Positions 18,111 through 25,878 are shown, counted from the stretch's first letter. The stretch is 64,000 nucleotides of DNA from ZC4RG19 sp017577565 (GCA_047459075.1 VSCH01000004.1:1-64000); one strand, 5' to 3'. Made by a program: numbers and translations. The notes: generated by a model not told the origin, from the sequence alone.

Positions 18111-19295
18111 TCAGAGGGCCTCGATGCCGGGGTCCTCCGCCGGGGCCTCGACGCTGGCGTCGACGTCGACGACGTCGTCGTCGCTGGCGTCCGTGTAGCT
18201 GTTGTCCACCGAGTTGTCGCTGGCGTCGACGTGCAGGTTGCCGCTGTCGGTCGTGTCGAAGCTGTCGTTGATCGAGTTGTCCGTGTACTGGACCTCGGTG
18301 TTGAAGCTGTCGGCGATCGAGTTGTCGGTGACACCGGTCTGGGTGGCGCCGTCGTCGGCGATCTGGACGGTGCCCGAGTTGCCCTCGATCGAGATGTCGC
18401 CGGAGCCGGCGTCGGCGCCGTCGCCGAAGGCCACGGCCGAGCCGTCCTCGGCGCTGATGGCGACGTCGTTGGACTGGACGGTGCCGTCGCCGACGACCGA
18501 CTCGCTGAGCACCGAGTCCTCGATCTGGGTGAGGTCGCCGTCGCCCTGGTTGAAGGCGATGTCGCCCTCGCCGCCGTCGACGATCGTGCCGTCGCCCAGC
18601 ACGGCGTTCTCCGCCTCGACGTTGGTGGCGTCGCCGTCACCGAACGAGACCGCCCCGACGTCCGAGTCCTGGATGACCTGGTTGCCGTCGCCGACGACGG
18701 AGTCGGTGACGTCGCCGGTCACGGACCCGCCCACGTCGCCGGTGGCGATCGTGGCGTCGGAGACGTCGCCGCCGACCTGGACGGCCCCGTCGCCGGTGTT
18801 CACCTGGGCGCCGTCACCGGCCGCCACGGCCCCGTCGCCCGAGACGACGTCGTTGTCGAAGTCCTGGTTGACGTCGCCGAAGGCGGTGATGTTCTGGTTG
18901 ACCGAGTTGTCGACCGTCGTGTCCCGGTCGTCGACGAACGTCGTGTCGTTGTCCTCGAACCGCTGGTTCGTGACGTTCAGGACGTTCGTGTAGTGGTTGA
19001 TCGACTCGATGGCGCCCTGCAGGCCGCCCTCGGCCAGGCCGCCACCGCCGCTCGACGCAGGGGGCGGCGGGAGGGTCACGTTGCCGCTGCCGGCGAAGTT
19101 GGCCACGCCGCCCTGGGCCGCCCCGCCGGTGTTGCCCTGGATGGCGCTCAGGACCCGCGGCATCTCGGCCTGGATGTCCTGGCTCGTCACGTTGCCGAGC
19201 CCGTTCTGGTTGAGGAAGCCCTCAGGATCGTCCTGGAAGGCCGCCCGCGTGTCGTTGTCGGTGAAGATGCTGATGAGGGTGTCGAGGAGGGACAT
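18111..19295 (-). CDS. IniB N-terminal-domain repeat protein 2
   Basis: This 394-residue protein is a paralogue of its neighbours. Its IniB-type head is MSLLDTLISIFTDNDTRAAF with DDPEGFLNQNGLG and VTSQDIQAEMP; a Gly/Ala/Pro linker follows to about residue 100. The Asp/Gly/Asn-rich body is identical to that of gene 3 (820 identical bp). Only the last residues differ, ending in an acidic tail DASVEAPAEDPGIEAL. Head and linker differ clearly from gene 3, so sequence identity is confined to the body. AGGAGCAGGAAG precedes the ATG. The gene has its own promoter element and a 14-bp hairpin terminator. The function is unknown beyond its resemblance to the iniBAC system. Confidence 0.8.
   Translation of the reverse strand: MSLLDTLISIFTDNDTRAAFQDDPEGFLNQNGLGNVTSQDIQAEMPRVLSAIQGNTGGAAQGGVANFAGSGNVTLPPPPASSGGGGLAEGGLQGAIESINHYTNVLNVTNQRFEDNDTTFVDDRDTTVDNSVNQNITAFGDVNQDFDNDVVSGDGAVAAGDGAQVNTGDGAVQVGGDVSDATIATGDVGGSVTGDVTDSVVGDGNQVIQDSDVGAVSFGDGDATNVEAENAVLGDGTIVDGGEGDIAFNQGDGDLTQIEDSVLSESVVGDGTVQSNDVAISAEDGSAVAFGDGADAGSGDISIEGNSGTVQIADDGATQTGVTDNSIADSFNTEVQYTDNSINDSFDTTDSGNLHVDASDNSVDNSYTDASDDDVVDVDASVEAPAEDPGIEAL
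18158..18977. repeat. 820-bp direct repeat, copy 2
   Basis: This is the partner of 16694-17513, lying entirely inside iniB-like gene 2. The left edge is sharp (a versus g at 16693/18157). The right edge decays over about 17 bp. Confidence 0.9.
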
Positions 19296-19353
19296 GGCTT
19301 CCTGCTCCTGGATCGTTCGGCGGCCACCCGCCTTCGGTACGTTGCGTGAGCAG

Positions 19354-19395
19354 ACGGTAGGTCTCCGTCGCCCGGCGGGGATCGGGGATCACCCC
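19354..19395 (-). promoter_or_regulatory. Promoter of iniB-like gene 2 (shared element plus -10)
   Basis: GGGGTGATCCCCGAT (19395-19381, minus strand), then 21 nt, then TACCGT (19359-19354); the ATG follows 58 nt later. The architecture is identical to the promoters of genes 1 and 3. Confidence 0.75.
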
Positions 19396-19473
19396 CGTCC
19401 GCACCCCCCGCCCCCGTAGGGGATCGGCGGGGTGGTCCGGGGGTCCCCGGGTGGGGCGCCGCCGGGGCGCGAC

Positions 19474-19503
19474 GGTGGCCCGGGCGGGGGGACCCGGGCC
19501 ACC
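19474..19503 (-). terminator. Hairpin after iniB-like gene 1
   Basis: An 11-bp inverted repeat (GGTGGCCCGGG with an 8-nt loop) lies 66 nt after the stop codon and upstream of the gene 2 promoter. Confidence 0.6.
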
Positions 19504-19569
19504 TCTCCTGGGGGGAGGCGTCGATCTCGTGGGGGAGGCGCCGATGCGGGGCGGCCGGCGCGCGGCGGG

Positions 19570-20268
19570 TCAGAAGGACCCGATGTCGAAGTCGTCGGGG
19601 TCGCCCGACGCGAGGTCGTCGTCGACGTCGTCGGCGTGCAGGCCCGGGCCGTCGTGGGGGTGGTGGAGGCCGTGGTCGTCGACGTCGTCGAGGTGGTGGT
19701 CGAGCCCGTCGTCGACGTCGTGGTCGCCGAGGTGGTGGCCCAGGACGTCGTCGAGGTCGTGGTCGTCGGCGTGGCCGAGGTCGTCGTCGACGTCGTGGGC
19801 GGCGTGGTCGTCGCCGACGTCGCCGAGGCCGTGCCCCCCGAGGTCCGACCCGTCGTCCGCGGCGTCCTCGAAGGTGTCGTCGTCGAGGTCGCCGCCCTCG
19901 CCGAACGACAGCGCGGTGACGTCGTCGCCACCGACGTCGTCGTCGACGGTGGGTTCGTCGCCGGCGGGGCCGGGGTCGTCACCGCCGGCCGGCGCCGCGG
20001 GCGCGCCGCCGGGCTCGGCGTCGAAGTCGGCGGTGACGTCCCCGAAGGAGCTGTCGGTGCCCGTGACGGTGGACGACAGCGCGGCCTGCGCCTGGTCGGG
20101 GGGCAGGGTGTCGGCCACCAGCCCGACGGCCTCGGACAGGTCCGCGGGGTCGACGTCCCCGAAGCCGAACTGCGCGAGGTAGGCGCGTGGATCGGCGTTG
20201 TATGCAGCCTGCTCGGCCGGGTCGAGCATCACGCCCCGCAGCACGTCGAGCAGTGACATGCCGGTCAT
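19570..20268 (-). CDS. IniB N-terminal-domain protein 1 with Asp/His-rich tail
   Basis: This 232-residue protein is the first of the three iniB-like genes. Its head (MSLLDVLRGVMLDPAEQAAY, ADPRAYLAQFGFGDV) aligns by eye with those of genes 2 and 3. From about residue 120 it is dominated by Asp, His and Gly (GHADDHDLDDVLGHH, DDVDDHGLHHPHDGP), a composition suited to binding divalent metals. It lacks the 820-bp body. The upstream of two possible ATGs is chosen because GGGAGG lies 5 nt before it. It shares a 166-nt intergenic region with the divergent topA gene and has the common promoter element. Confidence 0.72.
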   Translation of the reverse strand: MTGMSLLDVLRGVMLDPAEQAAYNADPRAYLAQFGFGDVDPADLSEAVGLVADTLPPDQAQAALSSTVTGTDSSFGDVTADFDAEPGGAPAAPAGGDDPGPAGDEPTVDDDVGGDDVTALSFGEGGDLDDDTFEDAADDGSDLGGHGLGDVGDDHAAHDVDDDLGHADDHDLDDVLGHHLGDHDVDDGLDHHLDDVDDHGLHHPHDGPGLHADDVDDDLASGDPDDFDIGSF

Positions 20269-20315
20269 CCTGTCCTCCCTGGGCTCCGTCCCCGTCGGCG
20301 ATCGGGGACCACATC

Positions 20316-20357
20316 AGGTTACGGAGCACCCCCCAGGGGGGCATCGGGGATCACCCC
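20316..20357 (-). promoter_or_regulatory. Promoter of iniB-like gene 1 (shared element plus -10)
   Basis: GGGGTGATCCCCGAT (20357-20343, minus strand), then 21 nt, then TAACCT (20321-20316). Partial copies of the element lie on both sides (ATCGGGGA at 20301 and CCCCGATCACC at 20365). Confidence 0.75.
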
Positions 20358-20398
20358 CACACGTCCCCGATCACCGACGCGGGGTGGCCGGGGCGCAA

Positions 20399-20404
20399 TT
20401 GACA
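20399..20404 (+). promoter_or_regulatory. -35 box of topA
   Basis: A consensus TTGACA lies 30 nt before the GTG start. No good -10 hexamer is visible at 17-18 nt spacing (TTCAAC or TCAACT), so the exact promoter is uncertain. Confidence 0.4.
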
Positions 20405-20434
20405 CGTGCTCGCGCTTACCTTTCAACTGTCGCC

Positions 20435-23167
20435 GTGCCCACGTCCCTCGTCATCGTCGAGTCGCCGGCCAAGGCGCGCACCATCGCGCGCTTCCTCGGC
20501 GACGACTTCAGGGTCGAGGCGTCGATCGGTGCCGTCCGCGACCTGGAGCCGAAGGGGCTGGCGGTCGACGTCGACAACGGGTTCAAGCCCACCTACGTCG
20601 TGCCGCCGAGCAAGCGGGACGTGGTGAAGCGCCTGAAGGCCGCGCTGGCCGAGGCCGACGAGCTCTACCTCGCCACCGACGAGGACCGCGAGGGGGAGGC
20701 CATCGCCTGGCACCTCACGGAGGTGCTCAAGCCGCGGGTCCCCACCAAGCGGATGGTCTTCCACGAGATCACCCGCCAGGCCATCGAGCAGGCGGTGCAG
20801 CGGTCGCGGGACATCGACCACGGCCTGGTCGACGCCCAGGAGGCGCGCCGCATCGTCGACCGGCTGTTCGGCTACCCGGTCAGCGAGGTGCTGTGGCGCA
20901 AGGTGGCCACCGGCCTGTCCGCCGGTCGGGTGCAGAGCCCCGCCATCCGGCTGGTGGTCGAGCGGGAGCGCGAGCGCATGGCGTTCGTGCCGGCCGACTA
21001 CTGGGACCTGCGGGCGGCCTTCGCCACCGACCCGGCCTTCACCGCCGTGCTCGTCCGGCTGGACGGCGACCGGGTCGCCACCGGCAAGGACTTCGACAAC
21101 CAAGGCCGGGTGCACCGGGACGGGGTGACCGTCGTCGACGAGCGGGCCGCCCGGGCGCTGGTCGAGGCGCTGGACGGCGCGCCGTTCACCGTCACCGCCG
21201 TCGAGGAGAAGCCCTACCGCAGCTCGCCGAAGCCGCCGTTCATCACCTCGACCCTCCAGCAGGAGGGCGGGCGCAAGCTCGGCATGACCTCGCGCCAGGT
21301 GATGAGCACGGCCCAGAGCCTCTACGAGAAGGGCTACATCACCTACATGCGCACCGACTCGGTGACGCTGTCCGAGGAGGCCCTCTCCGCCGCCCGGACC
21401 CAGGCGCGCGAGCTCTACGGCGACCGGTACCTGCCCGACGCCCCCCGGGTCTACCGGGGCAAGGTCAAGAACGCGCAGGAGGCGCACGAGGCCATCCGGC
21501 CCGCCGGCGACCGGTGGCGCACACCCGAGCAGCTCGCCGGCGAGCTCACCGGCCCCGAGCTGCGGCTCTACGAGCTCATCTGGAAGCGCACGCTGGCCTC
21601 GCAGATGGCCGACGCCGTCGGCAAGACCGTGAGCGTGCGCATCGAGGCCCCGGTGGCCCGCCGGCCCGAGGGGCTCGAGGTGACGACCACCCACTGGTCG
21701 GCGTCGGGCCGCACCATCACCTTCCCGGGCTACCTGCGGGTCTACGTCGAGGGCTCCGACGACCCCGACGCCGAGCTCGACGACCGCGAGCGCCTGCTGC
21801 CCGAGCTCCAGGAGGGCCAGCGCCTGCCCGACCCGGCGATCGAGCCGCAGGGCCACACCACCCAGCCCCCGCCCCGCTACACCGAGGCGTCGCTGGTCAA
21901 GCGCCTGGAGGAGCTGGGCATCGGCCGGCCCTCGACCTACGCCTCGATCATGCAGACGATCCAGGACCGCGGGTACGTCCGCAAGCGGGGCCAGGCGCTG
22001 GTGCCGACGTGGTCGGCCTTCGCGGTCGTGCAGCTGCTGGAGGCGCACTTCACGTCCGAGGTCGACTACTCGTTCACCGCCCGGATGGAGGACCTGCTCG
22101 ACGAGATCGCCGCCGGGCGGCGCGAGCGGGAGCCGTTCCTGCACGACTTCTGGTTCGGGCGCAACGGCAACGGCGACGGGGTCACCGGCCTGACCGCCCT
22201 CATCGAGGCGGCCATGGCCAACGCCGACCCCGCGCAGGTCAACTCCATCCCCATCGGGAAGGACCCCGACGGCAACGAGATCGTCGTCCGCAACGGGCGC
22301 TACGGCCCCTACGTCAAGCGGGGCGAGGACACGGCGTCGGTGCCCGAGGACCTGGCGCCCGACGAGCTGACCGTCGAGAAGGCGCTCGAGCTGCTGGCCG
22401 CCCCCAAGGGCGACGAGCCGATCGGCCACGACCCGGCGACCGGGCTGCCCGTCTACGCCAAGTCGGGCCGGTTCGGCCCCTACGTCCAGCTCGGCGACGC
22501 CGAGACGCTGCCGGAGGGCGAGAAGCCCCGCACGGCGTCGCTGTTCAAGTCGATGTCGCTGTCGACGATCACGCTGGAGGACGCCCTCCGGCTGCTCTCC
22601 CTGCCCCGCACGGTCGGCACCGACCCCGAGACGGGGGAGGAGATCGTCGCCCTCAACGGCCGCTACGGCCCCTACCTCAAGCGTGGCAAGGAGACCCGAA
22701 GCCTGGCCTCCGAGGAGGAGCTGTTCACCGTCACGCTGGAGGAGGCGCTGCGGCTCTTCGCCGAGCCCAAGCGGCGGGGGCGGCAGGCCGCCGCGCCCCT
22801 GCGAGAGGTCGGCGAGGACCCGGTCACCGGCCGGATGATGGTGATCAAGACCGGCCGCTACGGCCCCTACGTCACCGACGGGGAGACCAACGCGTCGCTG
22901 CGGGAGCGGGAGGGCGACACGGTCGAGGGCCTGACCGTCGAGCGGGCCGCCGAGCTGCTGCAGGCCCGGCGCGAGGCCGGCCCGGCGAAGAAGCGGGGCA
23001 CCCGCAAGAAGGCCGCCGCCAAGAAGACCACCGCGAAGAAGGCGACCGCGAGGTCCACGAAGAAGGCGACCGCCAAGAAGGCGGCGGCGAAGAAGGCCGC
23101 CGCGAAGCGGACGGCGTCGGGCAACGGGCGCTCGCCCGACGCCGACGGCGCCGACGGGTCGTCCTGA
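20435..23167 (+). CDS. topA: DNA topoisomerase I
   Basis: This 910-residue type IA topoisomerase relaxes negative supercoils. The Toprim domain opens the protein (LVIVESPAKARTIARFLG) and includes DEDREGEAIAWHL. The active-site tyrosine is in YMRTDS (about 303). RPSTYASIMQTIQDRGYV is typical. The C-terminal part carries four RYGPYV-type Toprim-C repeats and ends in a lysine/alanine-rich tail of about 60 residues (AKKTTAKKATA), as in mycobacterial and Streptomyces TopA, where it binds DNA. The GTG places the Toprim motif at residue 4. It is followed by tmk and holB in a conserved actinobacterial order. Confidence 0.96.
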   Translation: MPTSLVIVESPAKARTIARFLGDDFRVEASIGAVRDLEPKGLAVDVDNGFKPTYVVPPSKRDVVKRLKAALAEADELYLATDEDREGEAIAWHLTEVLKPRVPTKRMVFHEITRQAIEQAVQRSRDIDHGLVDAQEARRIVDRLFGYPVSEVLWRKVATGLSAGRVQSPAIRLVVERERERMAFVPADYWDLRAAFATDPAFTAVLVRLDGDRVATGKDFDNQGRVHRDGVTVVDERAARALVEALDGAPFTVTAVEEKPYRSSPKPPFITSTLQQEGGRKLGMTSRQVMSTAQSLYEKGYITYMRTDSVTLSEEALSAARTQARELYGDRYLPDAPRVYRGKVKNAQEAHEAIRPAGDRWRTPEQLAGELTGPELRLYELIWKRTLASQMADAVGKTVSVRIEAPVARRPEGLEVTTTHWSASGRTITFPGYLRVYVEGSDDPDAELDDRERLLPELQEGQRLPDPAIEPQGHTTQPPPRYTEASLVKRLEELGIGRPSTYASIMQTIQDRGYVRKRGQALVPTWSAFAVVQLLEAHFTSEVDYSFTARMEDLLDEIAAGRREREPFLHDFWFGRNGNGDGVTGLTALIEAAMANADPAQVNSIPIGKDPDGNEIVVRNGRYGPYVKRGEDTASVPEDLAPDELTVEKALELLAAPKGDEPIGHDPATGLPVYAKSGRFGPYVQLGDAETLPEGEKPRTASLFKSMSLSTITLEDALRLLSLPRTVGTDPETGEEIVALNGRYGPYLKRGKETRSLASEEELFTVTLEEALRLFAEPKRRGRQAAAPLREVGEDPVTGRMMVIKTGRYGPYVTDGETNASLREREGDTVEGLTVERAAELLQARREAGPAKKRGTRKKAAAKKTTAKKATARSTKKATAKKAAAKKAAAKRTASGNGRSPDADGADGSS

Positions 23168-23178
23168 GCGCCGGCGCC

Positions 23179-23862
23179 GTGGCTCGCTTCATCGTGTTCG
23201 AGGGCGGCGAGGCCACGGGCAAGTCGACCCAGGCGCGGCGCCTGGCCGCCCGGCTGGGGGCGGTGCACACGCACGAGCCGGGCGGGACCGACGTCGGCGC
23301 CGCGCTGCGCGCCCTGCTGCTGGACGTCCGCACGACCGGCCTCGACCCACGGGCCGAGGCGCTGCTCATGGCCGCCGACCGGGCCCAGCACGTCGCCGAG
23401 GTCGTGCGCCCGGCCCTGGCCGCGGGCCGCCACGTGGTCTGCGACCGCTACATCGGCTCGACCCTCGCCTACCAGGGCTACGGCCGGGGCCTGCCGGTGG
23501 ACGAGCTGCGCCGCCTGTCGTCCTGGGCCGCCGGCGACCTGTGGCCGGACCTGGTCGTGCTGCTCGACGTCCCCCGGGAGGTGGCCCGCCGCCGGTCGAC
23601 GGCCGCCCGGGACCGGATGGAGGCGGCGGGGGAGGAGTTCCACGAGCGGGTGCGGCGCGGCTACCGGGCGCTGGCGGGGGCCGACCCCCAGCGGTGGGTG
23701 ACGATCGACGGGACGCCGCCGCCGGACGAGGTCGAGGCGGCCGTGTGGGAGGCGGTGGCGACCCGCCTCCCGGACCTGGCCCGCGCCGCCGGGCCGGTGC
23801 CGGGCGACGGCGCCGGCCCGGGCGGGGCCGGACGGGGGACCGCCGGCGAGGCGCGAGACTGA
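23179..23862 (+). CDS. tmk: Thymidylate kinase
   Basis: This 227-residue dTMP kinase makes dTDP for DNA synthesis. The P-loop is EGGEATGKST (about 7-16), the DRY motif is in CDRYIGSTLAYQGYGRG, and the lid region is RRRSTAARDRMEAAGEEFHERVRRGY. The first 205 residues match the family; a Gly/Ala-rich tail extends the C-terminus. The GTG 11 nt after the topA stop puts MARFIVFEGG at the N-terminus as in homologues. It lies 5 nt before holB in one operon. Confidence 0.93.
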   Translation: MARFIVFEGGEATGKSTQARRLAARLGAVHTHEPGGTDVGAALRALLLDVRTTGLDPRAEALLMAADRAQHVAEVVRPALAAGRHVVCDRYIGSTLAYQGYGRGLPVDELRRLSSWAAGDLWPDLVVLLDVPREVARRRSTAARDRMEAAGEEFHERVRRGYRALAGADPQRWVTIDGTPPPDEVEAAVWEAVATRLPDLARAAGPVPGDGAGPGGAGRGTAGEARD

Positions 23863-23867
23863 CCGGC

Positions 23868-24977
23868 GTGAGCTCCACGGTGCCGGCCACGGATGCGGGA
23901 TCCGCCGCGGGCGCGGCGGGGGACGCCGACCCCTGGCGCGACGTCGTCGGCCAGGAGGCGGCCGTCCGCCAGCTCGCCGCGGCCGCCCGCGACCCGGTGC
24001 ACGCCTACCTGCTGGTCGGCCCGTCGGGGTCGGGGAAGGTGGCGCTCGCCCGGGGGTTCGCCGCCGCCGTGCTGGCGGCCGACGCGGACGACCCGGTCGA
24101 ACGCGAGCGCCACGTGCGCCTGGCGCTGGCGGGGCAGCACCCTGACCTGCGGACCGTCGAGCCCGAGGGCAACACGTTCCGCAAGAGCGACGCCGAGCGG
24201 GTGGTCCGGGCGGCGACGCTGGCGCCGATCGAGGGCCGGCGCAAGGTCGTGGTGGCCGACGGGTGCCAGGACATGGAGGACGAGGCGGCCGGCTACCTGC
24301 TGAAGACGGTGGAGGAGCCGCCGGCCTCGACGGTGTTCGTGCTGCTGGCGACCGAGCTGGTGCCCGAGCTGGTGACGATCGCCAGCCGGTGCGTGCGGAT
24401 CGAGCTGGCGCCGCTCCCCACCGAGCTGGTGGCCGAGCGGCTGGTGGCCGAGGGCGTCGACCCCGACCGGGCGGCGACGGCGGCCGCCGCGGCGGGCGGC
24501 GACCTCGACCGGGCCCGCACGCTGGCCACCGACGAGCGCCTGGCGCTGCGGCACGCCGCCTGGCGCGAGGTGCCGTACCGGCTCGACGGCACCGGGCACA
24601 CCGCGGCCACCGTGGTGGCCGAGCTGCAGTCGATGATCGGCGAGGCGCTGGGGCCGCTGCAGCAGCGGCAGGCCGCCGAGCTGGCGGCGCTGGAGGAGCA
24701 GATCGAGCAGTACGGGCTGCGGGGCTCGGGGCGCCGCGACCTGGAGGCCCGCCACAAGCGCGAGGTGCGCCGGTTCCGCACGGCCGAGCTGCGCTTCGGG
24801 CTGGCGACCCTGGCCGCCACCTACCGGGACGCCATGGCGGCCCACGGCGCCCGGGCCGACTGGCTCGACTCGGTGCGCCGCATCGAGGACGCCGCCGTGG
24901 CGCTGCAGCGCTACCCGAACGAGACGCTGCTGCTCCAGGCGCTGGTCGCCAACCTGGCGCCGGTGCCGCGGGCCTGA
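23868..24977 (+). CDS. holB: DNA polymerase III subunit delta prime
   Basis: This 369-residue clamp-loader subunit has DVVGQEAAVRQL, the P-loop-like GPSGSGKVAL (Lys kept, the following Thr replaced by Val, consistent with a non-hydrolysing delta-prime), HPDLRTVEPEG, LKTVEEPPASTVFVL and the sensor-type SRCVRIEL. It lacks the long tail of DnaX. It begins with a GTG 5 nt after tmk. The topA-tmk-holB arrangement followed by a threonine tRNA is common in actinobacteria. Confidence 0.9.
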   Translation: MSSTVPATDAGSAAGAAGDADPWRDVVGQEAAVRQLAAAARDPVHAYLLVGPSGSGKVALARGFAAAVLAADADDPVERERHVRLALAGQHPDLRTVEPEGNTFRKSDAERVVRAATLAPIEGRRKVVVADGCQDMEDEAAGYLLKTVEEPPASTVFVLLATELVPELVTIASRCVRIELAPLPTELVAERLVAEGVDPDRAATAAAAAGGDLDRARTLATDERLALRHAAWREVPYRLDGTGHTAATVVAELQSMIGEALGPLQQRQAAELAALEEQIEQYGLRGSGRRDLEARHKREVRRFRTAELRFGLATLAATYRDAMAAHGARADWLDSVRRIEDAAVALQRYPNETLLLQALVANLAPVPRA

Positions 24978-25028
24978 CGGCGGCCGAGGCGCCCCCGCCG
25001 GGCTTCGTGGGCACCGCCGGCGCGCTGC

Positions 25029-25034
25029 TATCGT
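25029..25034 (+). promoter_or_regulatory. -10 box of the tRNA-Thr gene
   Basis: TATCGT lies 10 nt before the mature tRNA 5' end, giving the tRNA its own promoter downstream of holB. Confidence 0.5.
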
Positions 25035-25044
25035 GACTCGCCCC

Positions 25045-25117
25045 GCCCGAGTAGCTCAGCTGGCAGAGCAACGCACTCGTAATGCGTAGGTCAGGGGTTC
25101 GACTCCCCTCTCGGGCT
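25045..25117 (+). tRNA. tRNA-Thr (anticodon CGU)
   Basis: The cloverleaf is complete. The acceptor stem is GCCCGAG/CTCGGGC, the D arm is GCTC..GAGC, and the anticodon stem ACGCA/TGCGT encloses loop CTCGTAA, anticodon CGU (reads ACG). A 5-nt variable loop and T arm AGGGG-TTCGACT-CCCCT follow. The discriminator base is T; the 3' CCA is not encoded. Confidence 0.96.
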
Positions 25118-25122
25118 CACAG

Positions 25123-25149
25123 GGTGCCCGCCGCTCGACGGCGGGCACC
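25123..25149 (+). terminator. Hairpin after tRNA-Thr
   Basis: A perfect 11-bp inverted repeat (GGTGCCCGCCG, 5-nt loop) starts 6 nt after the tRNA and sits between it and the convergent PH-domain gene. Confidence 0.7.
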
Positions 25150-25182
25150 GGCGCGTCCCGACGGCGGCGGGTGCCGGCATCG

Positions 25183-25620
25183 TCACGTCGAGGACGGCGA
25201 GCCCTCGGCGGGGGCCGCCCGCCGGCGGCGTCGGGGAGCGCGGGGCTCGTGGTCCGGGCGGCTCCGCGGGTCGTACGGCCACCGCCAGACGGACTCGACC
25301 TCGTCCCCGGTGCGATCGTCGACGCCATGGGCCTCGAGGTAGGGGCGGAGCCGGTCCACGATCTGCTCGAACCTCGCTCCTGCGGCGGCGGTGGCGTTCG
25401 CCTTGTAGGTGTAGGGGTCGCCGAGCGGGCAGACCGCGATCACCTTGCCGGGCAGGATGAAGACGCCGGCTTGGTCCCGACCGATCTCGCCGATCTCGGC
25501 CCACGTCCACGACCGGGTTCGCCAGGTGTTGCGGATGGTGATGCCGTCGCCGTCCACCACCATCGCCCATCGCAGCGTCCTGACGATCAGCACGGCGACC
25601 ACGACCAGCACGGTGCGCAT
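25183..25620 (-). CDS. Bacterial PH-domain membrane protein, possibly frameshifted
   Basis: This 145-residue frame opens with a membrane helix (MRTVLVVVAVLIVRTLRW) followed by a PH-like beta domain (VVDGDGITIRNTWRTRSWTWAEIGEI) and a basic tail. Such proteins usually have two N-terminal helices. A good first helix (AIPSMVLWVAFLLCVAALVGSC) is encoded just upstream at about 25640-25762, but in another reading frame. Either a one-base frameshift split the gene or the protein really starts at 25620. No ribosome site decides this. It is convergent with tRNA-Thr. Function unknown. Confidence 0.55.
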   Translation of the reverse strand: MRTVLVVVAVLIVRTLRWAMVVDGDGITIRNTWRTRSWTWAEIGEIGRDQAGVFILPGKVIAVCPLGDPYTYKANATAAAGARFEQIVDRLRPYLEAHGVDDRTGDEVESVWRWPYDPRSRPDHEPRAPRRRRRAAPAEGSPSST

Positions 25621-25863
25621 CGCCGCTCGGTCCGGTGGGGCCCACCCCATCGCACGACCCGACGAGGGCCGCGACGCAGAGCAGGAAAGCCACCCAGAGG
25701 ACCATGGAGGGGATCGCACCCCAGGCTCGGAACACGGTGCGCGGCATCGACGTCCCGTCCACGTCCCCGAGTCTGCTGCAGGATCGGGTTGCGGCGCGGC
25801 GGTTCCGGGGGCCGTGGTCCGTGGTGCCCGCTCGGGCCGTCCGGCGGGGACCGCGCAGTGGCC

Positions 25864-25869
25864 TAGGGT
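25864..25869 (+). promoter_or_regulatory. -10 box of the HNH gene
   Basis: TAGGGT lies 9 nt before the ATG at 25879, predicting a leaderless transcript. Confidence 0.55.
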
Positions 25870-25878
25870 GCCTCCCCG

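Noticed and set aside
16694..18977. Reading the large direct repeat as a transposon or CRISPR array
   Set aside because: The repeat lies wholly within coding sequence, has no terminal inverted repeats or transposase, and no short regularly spaced units.
16738..18993. Two nearly identical 263-codon plus-strand frames inside the iniB-like repeats
   Set aside because: They duplicate only because the DNA is duplicated; Ser/Thr/Pro-rich antisense frames with no start signal.
19432..20256. A plus-strand frame rich in Val antisense to iniB-like gene 1 (VVDVVEVVVEPVVDVVV)
   Set aside because: It is the reverse complement of the Asp/His-rich tail (GAC repeats read as GTC); the minus-strand frame has the conserved head, promoter and ribosome site.
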